The notes: generated by a model from the sequence alone, not told the origin. Positions 8,890 to 17,896 are shown, counted from the first letter of the stretch. The stretch is DNA of 64,000 nucleotides from Pelotomaculum schinkii (GCF_004369205.1 NZ_QFGA01000001.1:62001-126000); one strand, 5' to 3'. Numbers and translations are program-made.

Positions 8890-9528
8890 ATGGCATTGAT
8901 TTTTGACGGATTTTCGGTTGGCGCTTGGGAATCAAACTGCTACATCATTGGCTGCGGGGTAACTAAAGAAGGCGCTGTGGTTGACCCCGGCGCGGATGCC
9001 AAAAAGATTTTGAACAGGGTGAAAAAATTGGGGTTGCAAATAAATAAGATCATCCTCACCCACGGTCACCCGGACCACTTGAGCGCCCTGGCTGAGGTGC
9101 AGCAGGCCACCGGAGCCAAGGTTTTAATTCATGGCGATGATGCAGAAATGCTGGTAGACGCCCGCCGCAACCTCTCGTTCTACATGGGCAAAAGCGTGGA
9201 GCTGAAAGAGGCTGACGTCCTTCTGAAAGACGGGGACACGATCCAGGTCGGTAATATCACTCTGGAGGTAATACACACACCGGGCCACACTCCAGGCGGT
9301 ATTTGCCTTAAATGCGCGCGGGACATCGTAATAACAGGAGATACTCTTTTTGCCGGCTCGGTCGGGCGGTCCGACTTCCCCGGCGGCAGTCATTCCCAGC
9401 TTATCGCCTCAATTAAGAGCAAGCTTCTGAAATTCCCGCCGGATACAAAGGTTTATCCCGGTCACGGGCCGGCTTCAACCATAGGGGCGGAAATGCGCTA
9501 CAACCCGTTCCTTACGGGAGCCTTTTAG
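8890..9528 (+). CDS. Metallo-beta-lactamase-fold hydrolase
   Basis: A 212-residue hydrolase of the glyoxalase II-like (YcbL-type) branch of the metallo-beta-lactamase superfamily. The metal-binding motif is THGHPDHLSAL (about 56-66), with further ligands in HTPGHTPGG (about 126-134), GDTLFAGSVGRSDFPGG and YPGHGP. The substrate is not known from sequence; hydroxyacylglutathione-type thioesters are the usual guess. TGGAGGT precedes the ATG. It is the last gene of the relA-dtd group, closed by the terminator at 9574. Confidence 0.9.
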   Translation: MALIFDGFSVGAWESNCYIIGCGVTKEGAVVDPGADAKKILNRVKKLGLQINKIILTHGHPDHLSALAEVQQATGAKVLIHGDDAEMLVDARRNLSFYMGKSVELKEADVLLKDGDTIQVGNITLEVIHTPGHTPGGICLKCARDIVITGDTLFAGSVGRSDFPGGSHSQLIASIKSKLLKFPPDTKVYPGHGPASTIGAEMRYNPFLTGAF

Positions 9529-9573
9529 GCTGTTTGAACTGCCTTGATAAAAGGACCTGTTAACAAAAATAGA

Positions 9574-9630
9574 AAGAGGGCTTCTAGAAACCTGATGTAT
9601 GTAAGGTTGTTAGAAGCCCTCTTATTGTAA
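9574..9630 (+). terminator. Long hairpin terminator
   Basis: Perfect 13-base stem AAGAGGGCTTCTA (9574-9586) / TAGAAGCCCTCTT (9611-9623), with an inner AACC/GGTT pairing in the loop and a T-rich tail. It closes the relA group. Confidence 0.75.
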
Positions 9631-9694
9631 TTTTATTGCCTGACAGATGTGGGCGCGAATTAGTGTATCGCAATGGTAAAGGTCATAACTGGTT

Positions 9695-9915
9695 CTCGAA
9701 AAGCCTTTAGGGTAGTGGGCTTGGGGTTATCCTCCGCTCTCTTCGCAATTCTCCATTTGTGCTACTAGAGCCTTATGCCGACCGCATCTACAGACAGCCA
9801 TCCGGCAGCTACGCGCTATTTAAGCTTTTCTGCATGCAACGCACGCGCTAAGGAACGCACCCAGGTGCTCCGTTCGCTCCGGATAACCCCAAACCCGCAA
9901 GTCAAGCCTTTTCGA
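9695..9915. repeat. MITE-like element with inverted arms
   Basis: The 506 bases between 9529 and 10034 hold no convincing gene. Within them, the left arm 9695-9732 (CTCGAAAAGCC...GGGCTTGGGGTTATCC) is inverted at 9881-9915 (GGATAACCCCAAACCC...GCCTTTTCGAG). The inner 16 bases match at 15 positions and the outer 9 match exactly. About 150 bases lie between the arms without a usable reading frame. Such a layout suits a miniature transposable element or a large structured RNA; no clear target-site duplication is visible. Confidence 0.5.
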
Positions 9916-10034
9916 GCAATACTCTTGAGCCAGGTGAGGCAGGGACTAGCCCGCCGTATGCGATTGAAATAGCTTGTGCCACGTTAGCGGTAGGACAACT
10001 ACCTTTAAACGACAATGGGTTTGGCGCCCGTCCA

Positions 10035-10316
10035 TTAATGCAATAACCTGTACGGACCTGGCTCTTTGACTGAACCATTTTTGCCTTCACGCTGATCTTT
10101 GTCAGAGGCGCAGTGTTCACATTCACAGGCGCCGTTATGCTTTTTCCCGGGTTTAAACCCGGATGATTGCAAAGTATCAACTACCTGGGAGCGGATGCTC
10201 TTTAAGTATAAATTGCGGAGCTCTTGCTGTTCTTTTTTTTCCTCCGGAGTAAGGCCTTCGGCTCTCTGTTTGCGGGCCAGTTCATTAATCCGTTGGATAA
10301 GCTCTTTTGTTATCAT
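10035..10316 (-). CDS. DUF896 (YnzC-like) small protein
   Basis: A 93-residue protein whose first 55 residues carry the DUF896 / YnzC signature: MITKELIQRINELARKQRAE, then GLTPEEKKEQQELRNLYLKSIRSQV. The fold in this family is a two-helix hairpin; a role in the SOS response has been suggested for Bacillus relatives. The ATG at 10316 fits GGGTGA at good spacing better than the GTG at 10325. The C-terminal 35 residues, with a CECEHC cluster, are longer than the Bacillus form. It is divergent from hisS. Confidence 0.85.
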   Translation of the reverse strand: MITKELIQRINELARKQRAEGLTPEEKKEQQELRNLYLKSIRSQVVDTLQSSGFKPGKKHNGACECEHCASDKDQREGKNGSVKEPGPYRLLH

Positions 10317-10402
10317 TGAAATCACCCGTCAGTATTATATCATTGCTCAGGTTTTTTTATCCAGAGCTATTTAAGTTGACCTTGCTCATGACAGCTTTCA
10401 AA

Positions 10403-10431
10403 TTGACAATAAGGCTGATTTTGCATAAAAT
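10403..10431 (+). promoter_or_regulatory. Promoter of hisS-aspS
   Basis: Consensus -35 TTGACA (10403-10408) and -10 TAAAAT (10426-10431) separated by 17 bases, directly upstream of the T-box leader. Confidence 0.75.
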
Positions 10432-10439
10432 GTTTGTCA

Positions 10440-10712
10440 GGTATAGTGTCAAAGCGATGACCGGGAAAAGTAAACGCATATGTCTGCGGGCAGGGAGGGG
10501 AGGCCACGACTGAAAGTCTTCCTACGAAGACAGGCGGTGAAAAACACCCGGGAGCGGCCCCCGAAAGTGACTGGCTTATGATTAGGCGGGCACGGAGACC
10601 ACCGTTACCGGTATGAAAGGGATAAACTTAAAGTTTTCCGAGCAAGGGTGGCACCACGGGCTAAACAATCCGTCCCTCGCAATGCTTGCGCATGGCCAGG
10701 GACGGTTTTTAT
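10440..10712 (+). promoter_or_regulatory. T-box riboswitch leader of hisS-aspS
   Basis: A leader of about 270 bases that reads uncharged tRNA and controls termination. The T-box core AAGGGTGGCACCACGG lies at 10644-10659. It is followed by an intrinsic terminator with the perfect stem CCGTCCCT (10670-10677) / AGGGACGG (10698-10705) and a T run. A distal stem I loop of the GGTGAAAAACACC type is visible at about 10535-10548. The bulge TGGC (10649-10652) should pair with a tRNA ending GCCA. That fits discriminator G (tRNA-Asp), not the C73 of tRNA-His. A GAC triplet at 10569-10571 is a possible specifier, but I could not fold stem I with confidence. Confidence 0.9.
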
Positions 10713-10733
10713 TTTTGAAGGAGGGTTAAATTT

Positions 10734-12002
10734 ATGTTGACCACGCGGCCACGCGGCACTAACGATATTTTACCGGGTGAGGTTGAAAAGTGGCGTTACC
10801 TGGAAGACCATATGCGCCGTATTTGCCGTGAATACGGCTACTCTGAGATCAGGACACCCATTTTTGAGCACACCGAACTATTTCTACGTGGCGTAGGGGA
10901 CACCACGGATATTGTTGAAAAAGAGATGTACACCTTTATCGACCGGGGGAACCGTAGTATAACGTTGCGCCCGGAAAATACGGCGTCGGTGGTCAGGGCC
11001 TACCTGGAAGACAAACTGTATGCATTGCCGCAACCGGTGAAGCTGTTTTACATAGGTCCCATGTTCCGGTATGACCGGCCTCAGGCCGGGCGATTCCGCC
11101 AGTTTCACCAGTTTGGGGTGGAGGTATTCGGTTCGCATGACCCGGCAGTTGACGCTGAGGTTATGGCTATGTCCATGGATTTTTACCGCAGGCTGGGTCT
11201 TTCTAACCTGGAATTGCATGTTAACAGTGTCGGGTGCCCCCAATGCCGGCCTGGTTTAATCAAAAAACTGCAGGAATATTTCCGGCCTCATCTGAATGAC
11301 TTGTGTAAAAACTGCCGGGACCGTTTCGAGAAGAACCCCTTGCGCATCCTGGACTGCAAAGAGACCCGCTGTGGCGACATTGGGGTAGATGCCCCAACCA
11401 CCGTTGATTGCTTATGCACGGGTTGCTCGAGCCATTTTGCGGAGGTTAAAAAAAACCTGGAGTTAATGGATATCGCTTACCATGAGGACAGGCGGCTGGT
11501 GCGCGGCCTCGACTATTATACTCATACTGCTTTTGAGATCGTCGCTCCAGATATAGGCGCGCAGAGTTCTGTTGGCGGGGGCGGTCGCTATAACGGTCTG
11601 GTGGAGATTTGTGGCGGTCCGTCCATACCCGGCATTGGTTTTGCCCTGGGTATGGAAAGAATTATCCTTGCTATGCAACAGCAGGGTTTAACCTTTGGAG
11701 AAGCGGGCGGAACAGAGGTTTTCATAGTAACAGCCAACCAGGCAGCCGCCGGGGAAGCTGTCAAGCTGCTCTTTAAAATCCGTTCCGCAGGGATTTCAGC
11801 CGATAAGGACTATATGGACCGCAGTCTTAAAGCCCAGATGAAATATGCCGGAAAAACCGGTGTTGGATATGCGGTTATTATCGGTGAGGACGAAATGAAG
11901 CAAGGTACCGCGCTGGTCCGGAATATGGGTTTGGGGCGGCAAGAAAGTGTGCCGCTGGGTGAAGTGATTAGCTTTCTAAAAGAACAAGGGCTGGGAAAGT
12001 AA
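10734..12002 (+). CDS. hisS: Histidine-tRNA ligase
   Basis: A 422-residue class II synthetase that charges tRNA-His. It shows motif 2 (MFRYDRPQAGRFRQFHQFGVE), the histidine-specific block LVRGLDYYTHTAFEIV, motif 3 (GIGFALGMERII), and a C-terminal anticodon-binding domain (about residues 325-420). AAGGAGGG precedes the ATG at good spacing. It is followed by aspS after 66 bases, forming the classic hisS-aspS operon controlled by the T-box upstream. Confidence 0.97.
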   Translation: MLTTRPRGTNDILPGEVEKWRYLEDHMRRICREYGYSEIRTPIFEHTELFLRGVGDTTDIVEKEMYTFIDRGNRSITLRPENTASVVRAYLEDKLYALPQPVKLFYIGPMFRYDRPQAGRFRQFHQFGVEVFGSHDPAVDAEVMAMSMDFYRRLGLSNLELHVNSVGCPQCRPGLIKKLQEYFRPHLNDLCKNCRDRFEKNPLRILDCKETRCGDIGVDAPTTVDCLCTGCSSHFAEVKKNLELMDIAYHEDRRLVRGLDYYTHTAFEIVAPDIGAQSSVGGGGRYNGLVEICGGPSIPGIGFALGMERIILAMQQQGLTFGEAGGTEVFIVTANQAAAGEAVKLLFKIRSAGISADKDYMDRSLKAQMKYAGKTGVGYAVIIGEDEMKQGTALVRNMGLGRQESVPLGEVISFLKEQGLGK

Positions 12003-12068
12003 TTTCAAGGCAGTGTAAAACGGTTTAATAATATTGAAGCAAAAATAGATATTGGAGGTAGTTGCAGC

Positions 12069-13910
12069 ATGCCTGGAGAGCAGAGTACAAATACTATTGA
12101 TGCAAGCCGGATTGATTTTTTGAATGGTTTAAAAAGAAGTCATTACTGTGGCAGCCTCAGGGAAGGGCATGCCGGCGAGCAGGTTGTCCTGATGGGCTGG
12201 GTACAGCGCCGGCGAGATCATGGCGGCCTGATATTTATTGATTTGCGGGACCGGACCGGCTTAGTCCAGGTAGTATTCAGTCCTGAAATATATCGTGAAG
12301 CTTTCGAAAAGGCAGAATCGGCGCGCAGCGAGTACGTCCTGGCGCTGGAGGGGACTGTCCGCCAGCGTCCTGAAGGGACTGCAAATCCCAACCTGTCCAC
12401 CGGGGAAATTGAGGTGCTGGCTCACCGGCTGAAGATATTAAACCGCGCCAAAACACCTCCCTTTTATATAGAGGACGGCATTGAGGTGGACGAAAACCTT
12501 CGTTTACGCTACCGGTACCTTGACCTGCGCCGGCCGGAGATGCAACAGGCCCTGATCTTACGCCACCGCGCCGCCAAATCGGTGCGGGACTTTTTAGAGG
12601 AAAATGGTTTTTTGGAAATAGAAACACCCGTGCTTAACAGGAGCACACCGGAGGGCGCGAGGGACTATTTGGTGCCCAGCCGGCTGAATCCCGGCAAGTT
12701 TTACGCCCTGCCGCAATCGCCTCAACAGTTTAAACAGATGTTGATGGTGGCAGGTTTTGACAGGTATTACCAGATTGTACGCTGTTTCCGGGACGAAGAC
12801 CTGCGGGCCGACCGGCAGCCGGAGTTTACCCAGGTTGACATCGAAATGTCTTTTATCGACGTGCCGGAAATACTGGAACTTATGGAAAAGCTGGTCGTTA
12901 AGCTCTGCCGTGATACGATTAACCTGGATGTTGTCCAACCGTTTCCCAGGCTTTCCTATCAAGAAGCAATCGACCGCTTTGGTTCGGACAAACCAGATAC
13001 CCGTTTTGGCGTGGAGCTAAAGGATATTTCCGATATTGCCGCCGGCTGTGGTTTTAAAGTATTTGCCTCCGCGGTTGCCGGCGGGGGGCAGGTCAAAGGA
13101 ATCAACGCCTCTGGATGTGGTTTGTTCAGCCGCAAGGAAATCGACGACCTTACGGCATTTGCCGCCATTTACAAGGCCAAGGGACTGGCCTACATAGTAG
13201 TTACCGAAGACGGGGTCAAATCAGCTATCGCCAAATTCTTTACTGAGAGCGAAATGAAGGATATCGTTAGCCGGATGGAGGGAAAACCGGGCGACCTGTT
13301 GCTGTTTGTGGCCGATAAATCCAAGGTTGTGGCGGATGCTCTGGGAGCGTTGCGTGTGAGCCTGGCTGAAAAACTGGGCATGGTCCCGCTGGATCACTAT
13401 AATTTTGTGTGGGTATACGACTTCCCGCTGCTTGATTATGACGAAGAAGAAGGCCGTTATGTGGCTATGCATCACCCCTTTACCTCTCCGCGCGAAGACG
13501 ATCTGCGGCTTCTGGAAAGCAGCCCCGGTCAGGTAAGGGCCAAAGCCTACGATCTGGTACTCAATGGAGTTGAAGTCGGTGGGGGCAGCATCCGCATTCA
13601 CCGTAGAGATATCCAGGAAAGAATGTTTGCCGCCATTGGTATCGGAGAACAGGAAGCGGTGGATAAATTTGGTTTTATGCTGGAAGCCTTTGAATACGGT
13701 ACTCCTCCGCATGGAGGGATTGCCTTTGGCTTCGACCGGCTGGTCATGCTCCTGGCGGGCAAGAAGAGCATCCGGGAGGTCATCGCGTTTCCGAAGACGC
13801 AGAGTGCCAGTGATCTGATGACACAGGCGCCGGGTTATGTGTCGCCCGGCCAATTAAAGGAACTTAGCTTAAAGACGGATATAAAAAAGAGCCCAAAAAA
13901 CAATGAATAG
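12069..13910 (+). CDS. aspS: Aspartate-tRNA ligase
   Basis: A 613-residue bacterial-type AspRS. An N-terminal OB-fold anticodon-binding domain ([21 protein letters not shown], about 38-58) leads into the class II core with [15 protein letters not shown] and motif 2 ([22 protein letters not shown]). The bacterial GAD insertion domain spans roughly 290-420, and motif 3 is [15 protein letters not shown]. The first about 25 residues are an extension over the typical start, but TGGAGGT before ATG 12069 supports it. Whether it also charges tRNA-Asn cannot be read with certainty. Confidence 0.96.
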   Translation: MPGEQSTNTIDASRIDFLNGLKRSHYCGSLREGHAGEQVVLMGWVQRRRDHGGLIFIDLRDRTGLVQVVFSPEIYREAFEKAESARSEYVLALEGTVRQRPEGTANPNLSTGEIEVLAHRLKILNRAKTPPFYIEDGIEVDENLRLRYRYLDLRRPEMQQALILRHRAAKSVRDFLEENGFLEIETPVLNRSTPEGARDYLVPSRLNPGKFYALPQSPQQFKQMLMVAGFDRYYQIVRCFRDEDLRADRQPEFTQVDIEMSFIDVPEILELMEKLVVKLCRDTINLDVVQPFPRLSYQEAIDRFGSDKPDTRFGVELKDISDIAAGCGFKVFASAVAGGGQVKGINASGCGLFSRKEIDDLTAFAAIYKAKGLAYIVVTEDGVKSAIAKFFTESEMKDIVSRMEGKPGDLLLFVADKSKVVADALGALRVSLAEKLGMVPLDHYNFVWVYDFPLLDYDEEEGRYVAMHHPFTSPREDDLRLLESSPGQVRAKAYDLVLNGVEVGGGSIRIHRRDIQERMFAAIGIGEQEAVDKFGFMLEAFEYGTPPHGGIAFGFDRLVMLLAGKKSIREVIAFPKTQSASDLMTQAPGYVSPGQLKELSLKTDIKKSPKNNE

Positions 13911-13928
13911 TATCATTGTGTACGGCAC

Positions 13929-13957
13929 TTGAAAATGACGAAACGTTATGTTAACAT
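13929..13957 (+). promoter_or_regulatory. Promoter upstream of probable 6S RNA
   Basis: TTGAAA (13929-13934), 17-base spacer, TAACAT (13952-13957), immediately before the candidate 6S RNA. Confidence 0.5.
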
Positions 13958-13959
13958 AA

Positions 13960-14166
13960 TGATGAAGATGTAAAGCCCTACTATGTACGTGAAAACCTTG
14001 AAGTTTTTTCCAACACATTTACAAAGGGAGTCCGGTTCTCTGGTTGTAGCTTGTATGCCTCCTTCGTTGAGGAAACAAAAATCATCCAGGAGGACACCCA
14101 CCTGTTACAGCAGGTTCAAACTTTTGGGCGTCACGGCATCGGTGGGGTTTCTACGAGTTACAACGA
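13960..14166 (+). ncRNA. ssrS: Probable 6S RNA
   Basis: No plausible protein is encoded here, and the position just after aspS matches that of bsrA (6S-1) in Bacillus as I recall it. The sequence can form the long, interrupted rod expected for 6S. The 5' segment GTGAAAACC pairs with the 3' segment GGTTTCTAC. A terminal arm pairs GCCTCCT with AGGAGG(A)C. A small hairpin ACCTG-TTACAG-CAGGT sits on the 3' side of the central bulge, as known for 6S. 6S RNA binds the main sigma-factor form of RNA polymerase. The exact ends are uncertain, and a covariance-model search would settle it. Confidence 0.55.
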
Positions 14167-14167
14167 T

Positions 14168-14210
14168 GGGTTTTCAATGCGCCCCTCAAGGGGTAGCTCT
14201 GAAAACCCTT
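14168..14210 (+). terminator. Hairpin terminator after 6S candidate
   Basis: Perfect stem GGGTTTTCA (14168-14176) / TGAAAACCC (14200-14208), with an inner CCCC/GGGG stem, followed by TTCTTGATTT. Confidence 0.55.
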
Positions 14211-14468
14211 CTTGATTTAAGGGAAACTGGGCATTTATAATATCAAAGTGATATGGGCACTTTGTGATCGATCGCCTATTAAACGAGTAGTATGTGGTCA
14301 TATTAGATAAGGTATAAAGCAACAATATGAACTTTGAGATGTGTAACATGACCTTTTTACCAGGGGCACAACTCGAATTTTCTAAATATTTGGCTACCAT
14401 CTAACACATATTTAAGGTTAGGTTGCTCTATATTAAAAATGACGCATAACAGATTAAATGTAGGGTGA
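14211..14468. other. Noncoding gap, nothing recognised
   Basis: About 260 AT-rich bases between the 6S candidate and the trxA promoter. Short open frames exist on both strands but lack ribosome sites and recognisable sequence. Confidence 0.5.
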
Positions 14469-14498
14469 TTGACAAAGGGATTTAATGGGTATTATAAT
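14469..14498 (+). promoter_or_regulatory. Promoter of trxA
   Basis: Perfect -35 TTGACA (14469-14474) and -10 TATAAT (14493-14498) with an 18-base spacer. Confidence 0.8.
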
Positions 14499-14620
14499 TT
14501 AGCCAGGAGTTCGTCGGTATAATATATATAAATTATTCGAATTATCGTCTTTTTCGTAGTTTAAAATGGGTTGATTGGTTGTATTGAAGAAATGAAAATG
14601 GGGAAGGGAGTCGAGCAGCT

Positions 14621-14950
14621 TTGGCAGGCGATAAAATTGTCGTTTTACAAGAAGAGAATTTCAAAGAGTTTATCGGTGAATCAGCAGCCCCCGTTCTGGT
14701 TGATTTTTGGGCTGAATGGTGCGGTCCATGCAAAATGATTGCTCCAGTGGTGGAAGAAGTTGCAGAAGAATTTGAAGGTAAAGTACGGGTGGCCAAGCTG
14801 GATGTGGATGAGAATCAGGATGTGGCTGCGAGCCTGAAGGTGATCAGCATCCCCACCTTGATCTTATTTAAGGGCGGCAATGAATTAGAACGTTCCATCG
14901 GCTATAAGACCAAAGATGAACTGAGCCGCATCATCAACAAACACCTGTAG
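14621..14950 (+). CDS. trxA: Thioredoxin
   Basis: A 109-residue thioredoxin, a cytoplasmic dithiol reductant. The active site FWAEWCGPCKM lies at about 29-39, and the cis-proline motif SIPTLILFKGG at about 75-85. The start is TTG 14621 behind AAGGGAG. It has its own strong promoter and terminator, so it is a single-gene unit placed between the 6S candidate and rarA. Confidence 0.97.
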   Translation: MAGDKIVVLQEENFKEFIGESAAPVLVDFWAEWCGPCKMIAPVVEEVAEEFEGKVRVAKLDVDENQDVAASLKVISIPTLILFKGGNELERSIGYKTKDELSRIINKHL

Positions 14951-14954
14951 GAAT

Positions 14955-14982
14955 AAAAAGCACGTTTGTACGTGCTTTTTTA
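14955..14982 (+). terminator. Terminator of trxA
   Basis: Perfect 10-base stem AAAAAGCACG / CGTGCTTTTT with a 6-base loop and T tail. Confidence 0.9.
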
Positions 14983-15013
14983 TTTATATACTAAAGGTAG
15001 GGTGATTACCGGT

Positions 15014-16330
15014 TTGAATCTATTTGTTCATGCTATGGACAAAAAAATAACACAAAATGCCCCCCTGGCCCTGCGCATGCGGCCCAGGACGTTGGATGAG
15101 TTTGAAGAACAGAGCGGGATCGTGGGTAAAGGGACTCCGCTGAGGCGCTCCATCGAAGCTGACCGCCTGGCCTCAGTAATTTTTTTTGGCCCGCCAGGCA
15201 CAGGCAAGACCACCCTGGCTACTATAATCGCCGGTATGACCAGGGCTCATTTTGAAACTCTCAACGCAGTAATGGCAGGAGTAGCCGATATCAGAAGGGT
15301 GATTGAGGAGGCCAGGGAGAGACGTTCTCTTTACAATAAAAAAACAATTATGTTTATTGATGAAATTCACCGTTTTAATAAAGCCCAGCAGGATGCGCTG
15401 CTCCCATTTGTGGAAAATGGCCTGGTGATTATGATCGGTTCAACCACAGAGAACCCTATGTTTGCAGTCAACCGCCCGCTGCTTTCCCGTTCCCAGTTGT
15501 ACCGTTTTGAGCTTCTGTCAACAGCGTCAGTCCGGCGTATTCTGCTAAGAGCGCTTCAGGACCAAGAGAGAGGATTGGGCTCATATCATGCCGAGGTAAG
15601 TCCTGAAGCGCTGGACCACCTGGCCGGTATAGCCAACGGTGACGCGCGGGTAGCTCTGAATGCCATAGAACTAGCGGTTATGACCACTATGCCCGGTGAT
15701 GACGGGGTAAGGCGGGTAACCCTGGAGGTGGCGGAGGAGTCCATCCAAAAAAGAGTCTTGAAGTATGACCGGGAAGATGAACACTACGACGTGATATCTG
15801 CCTTTATCAAGAGTATGAGGGGCTCTGACCCCGATGCCACCCTGTACTGGTTGGCCAGGATGCTCTATGCGGGTGAAGATCCGGAATTCATTTGCCGCCG
15901 TATTATGATTCATGCCGCCGAGGACGTAGGATTGGCTGATCCGCAAGCCCTGGTAGTTGCGTCGGCGGCAGCACAAGCGGTTGAAAGGATTGGGATGCCT
16001 GAAGCCAGGATTGTGCTGGCCGAGGCTGCCCTGTATATTGCAACCGCCCCCAAAAGCAATGCTGTAGTGGCAGGTATAAACGGTGCCCTGCAGGCAGTTG
16101 AAAAAGAACGGGTTGAGCCGGTACCCGCCCATTTAAGGGGGACCGGTTACCGGGGGGCGGCAATGTTGGGCAGCGGCAGAGGCTATAAATATCCTCATGA
16201 TTATCAGGGTAATTACGTCAAGCAGGAATATTTGCCCGGCAGCCTAATAGGGTCAAATTTTTACAAGCCTTCCGGTAATGGTTTGGAGCGGGAAATTAAG
16301 AGCAGAATGGAAAAACAAAACAATAAATAA
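15014..16330 (+). CDS. rarA: Replication-associated recombination protein RarA
   Basis: A 438-residue clamp-loader-like AAA+ ATPase (RarA/MgsA, WRNIP1 family) acting at stalled forks. The Walker A motif is FFGPPGTGKTT (about 57-67), Walker B is FIDEIHRFNKAQQD, and sensor 1 is IGSTTENP. The C-terminal half has the family blocks EDVGLADPQALVVA and YKYPHDY. The open frame runs upstream through the trxA terminator, so the start is better placed at TTG 15014 behind AGGTAGGGTGA, giving MNLFVHAM. It occupies the same place as yrvN in Bacillus, downstream of aspS. Confidence 0.93.
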   Translation: MNLFVHAMDKKITQNAPLALRMRPRTLDEFEEQSGIVGKGTPLRRSIEADRLASVIFFGPPGTGKTTLATIIAGMTRAHFETLNAVMAGVADIRRVIEEARERRSLYNKKTIMFIDEIHRFNKAQQDALLPFVENGLVIMIGSTTENPMFAVNRPLLSRSQLYRFELLSTASVRRILLRALQDQERGLGSYHAEVSPEALDHLAGIANGDARVALNAIELAVMTTMPGDDGVRRVTLEVAEESIQKRVLKYDREDEHYDVISAFIKSMRGSDPDATLYWLARMLYAGEDPEFICRRIMIHAAEDVGLADPQALVVASAAAQAVERIGMPEARIVLAEAALYIATAPKSNAVVAGINGALQAVEKERVEPVPAHLRGTGYRGAAMLGSGRGYKYPHDYQGNYVKQEYLPGSLIGSNFYKPSGNGLEREIKSRMEKQNNK

Positions 16331-16361
16331 TTATAAATGCATTCCAAGGCCCTTGTTTGAC

Positions 16362-16395
16362 AAGCCCTTTTCGGATGGGTCAGGCAGGGCTTTTT
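16362..16395 (+). terminator. Terminator of rarA
   Basis: Stem AAGCCCT / AGGGCTT with a 17-base loop, followed by a T run. Confidence 0.65.
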
Positions 16396-16423
16396 AGTGT
16401 TTACAAGAAATGTGCCGGGAAAA

Positions 16424-16452
16424 TTGACAACCGGAGTGTGTTGTGCTAATAT
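16424..16452 (+). promoter_or_regulatory. Promoter of the iron-sulfur gene block
   Basis: Perfect TTGACA (16424-16429), 17-base spacer, TAATAT (16447-16452), 98 bases before the cysteine desulfurase start. Confidence 0.75.
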
Positions 16453-16458
16453 TACCAT

Positions 16459-16484
16459 TATACCCGACGGTTTTCGTAGGAATA
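16459..16484. promoter_or_regulatory. Candidate IscR operator
   Basis: An imperfect dyad TATACCCGAC...CGTAGGAATA lies just downstream of the -10 box of the cysteine desulfurase promoter, where a repressor would block RNA polymerase. Only the outer arms (TATnCC/GGnATA) are symmetric. The assignment to the IscR-type regulator encoded nearby is inference. Confidence 0.35.
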
Positions 16485-16549
16485 AAATATTCAAGAATAA
16501 TCCATCAAGGAATTGACAGCGGGCCAATCATTAAAAGGGAGGAAATTTT

Positions 16550-17752
16550 ATGCGAAGGGTATATTTTGACCACAGTGCGACTACCCCGGTGCATCCGGCT
16601 GTAGCTGAGGAAATGTACCGCTACGTAAATAAAACCTTCGGCAATCCATCCAGCGTGCACTTTTTTGGCCGTGAGGCCAGGAAGGCAGTGGAGGAAGCCA
16701 GGGAAAAGGTGGCCAGGGCGATCGGGTCCAGGCCGGAAGAGGTAATCTTTACCAGCGGCGGCACCGAGTCGGATCTTATGGCCATTAAGGGTGTGGCCTA
16801 TGCCAACTGCAACAAAGGAAACCACATTATCACAAGTTCGGTGGAGCACCACGCGGTCCTTGATAACTGTAAAGCCCTCGAAAAAGAAGGTTTCGCGGTA
16901 ACAGTATTGCCGGTAGACGCGGATGGTATGGTCAGCCCTGACAGCGTTGCCGCGGCAATTACCGATAAGACCATATTGATTACCATAATGCATGCCAATA
17001 ATGAGGTCGGCACCATTCAACCCATACACGAAATAGGCCGGTTGGCAAGGGAAAAAGGCATTCTTTTTCACACCGACGCTGTCCAGAGCTTTGGCAAGAT
17101 TCCTGTAAACGTAGATGAACTGCTGGTTGATTTTGTTTCTATAAGCGGGCATAAAATCTATGGGCCCAAGGGAATTGGCGCTCTCTACATAAGGAAGGGC
17201 GTCCGCTGGTTGCCGATCAGCCTCGGGGGCGGGCAAGAAAGGAAGCGCCGCCCTGGTACTGAGAATGTTCCGGGTATAGCCGCCCTTGGCAAGGCGGCCG
17301 AAATTGCTATGGAAACCATGGCGGATGAGGCGGCGCGGCTCACCTTGCTGCGTGACAGAATTATCAAGGAGGTCATGGAAAACTACTCCAATGTCCGTCT
17401 CAACGGACACCCAACCAAGCGCCTTCCCAACCATGTTAATTTTGCATTTGAATTTATTGAAGGGGAAGCGTTGCTCCTGAGCCTTGATTTACAGGGAGTG
17501 GCGGCCTCCAGTGGGTCCGCCTGCACATCCGGTTCTTTAGAACCTTCCCACGTCCTCCTGGCTATGGGGATACCCCCTGAAATTGCCCATGGCTCACTCC
17601 GCATTACACTGGGTAAAGACAACAACGAGGAGGATGTCAGCTATTTTTTGGAAGTGCTGCCTGCCATCATTGATCGTCTTAGAGCAATGTCGCCGCTTTA
17701 CCACAAGGTATCGGATGATTGCGAAACCTGTGATAAAACATGGTGCAGATAA
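16550..17752 (+). CDS. Cysteine desulfurase (IscS/NifS family)
   Basis: A 400-residue PLP enzyme that takes sulfur from cysteine for iron-sulfur clusters and tRNA thiolation. The PLP lysine is in SISGHKIYGPKG (Lys about 202), and the persulfide cysteine is in SSGSACTSGSLEPSHV (Cys about 325), the mobile-loop form of group I enzymes. The N-terminus VYFDHSATTPVHP is typical. The C-terminal CETCDKTWC adds extra cysteines that I cannot explain. GGGAGG precedes the ATG. The neighbours (IscR-type regulator, IscU scaffold, MnmA) are its expected partners. Confidence 0.95.
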   Translation: MRRVYFDHSATTPVHPAVAEEMYRYVNKTFGNPSSVHFFGREARKAVEEAREKVARAIGSRPEEVIFTSGGTESDLMAIKGVAYANCNKGNHIITSSVEHHAVLDNCKALEKEGFAVTVLPVDADGMVSPDSVAAAITDKTILITIMHANNEVGTIQPIHEIGRLAREKGILFHTDAVQSFGKIPVNVDELLVDFVSISGHKIYGPKGIGALYIRKGVRWLPISLGGGQERKRRPGTENVPGIAALGKAAEIAMETMADEAARLTLLRDRIIKEVMENYSNVRLNGHPTKRLPNHVNFAFEFIEGEALLLSLDLQGVAASSGSACTSGSLEPSHVLLAMGIPPEIAHGSLRITLGKDNNEEDVSYFLEVLPAIIDRLRAMSPLYHKVSDDCETCDKTWCR

Positions 17753-17896
17753 CTTTGTCCGGCTGGCGGGTCGGCTAATTTGCTTCAGGTGATGTATCTT
17801 GAGTGTATCTTGAGCGAAGCTTATAGTTGGATGATCATATCCTGTTAATGCGCTATGAAACCCGGGATGCTCCGTTATTTTCAGGAGGTGCATGAA

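Noticed and set aside
9902-10180. 92-codon minus-strand frame overlapping the DUF896 gene
   Set aside because: It covers the C-terminal part of a well supported gene in another frame and has no family features.
13983-14240. 85-codon plus-strand frame between aspS and trxA
   Set aside because: No ribosome site, no recognisable protein, and it runs through the probable 6S RNA and its terminator hairpin.
14158-14400. 80-codon minus-strand frame in the same gap
   Set aside because: Low-complexity translation, no ribosome site, and it overlaps the hairpin at 14168-14208.
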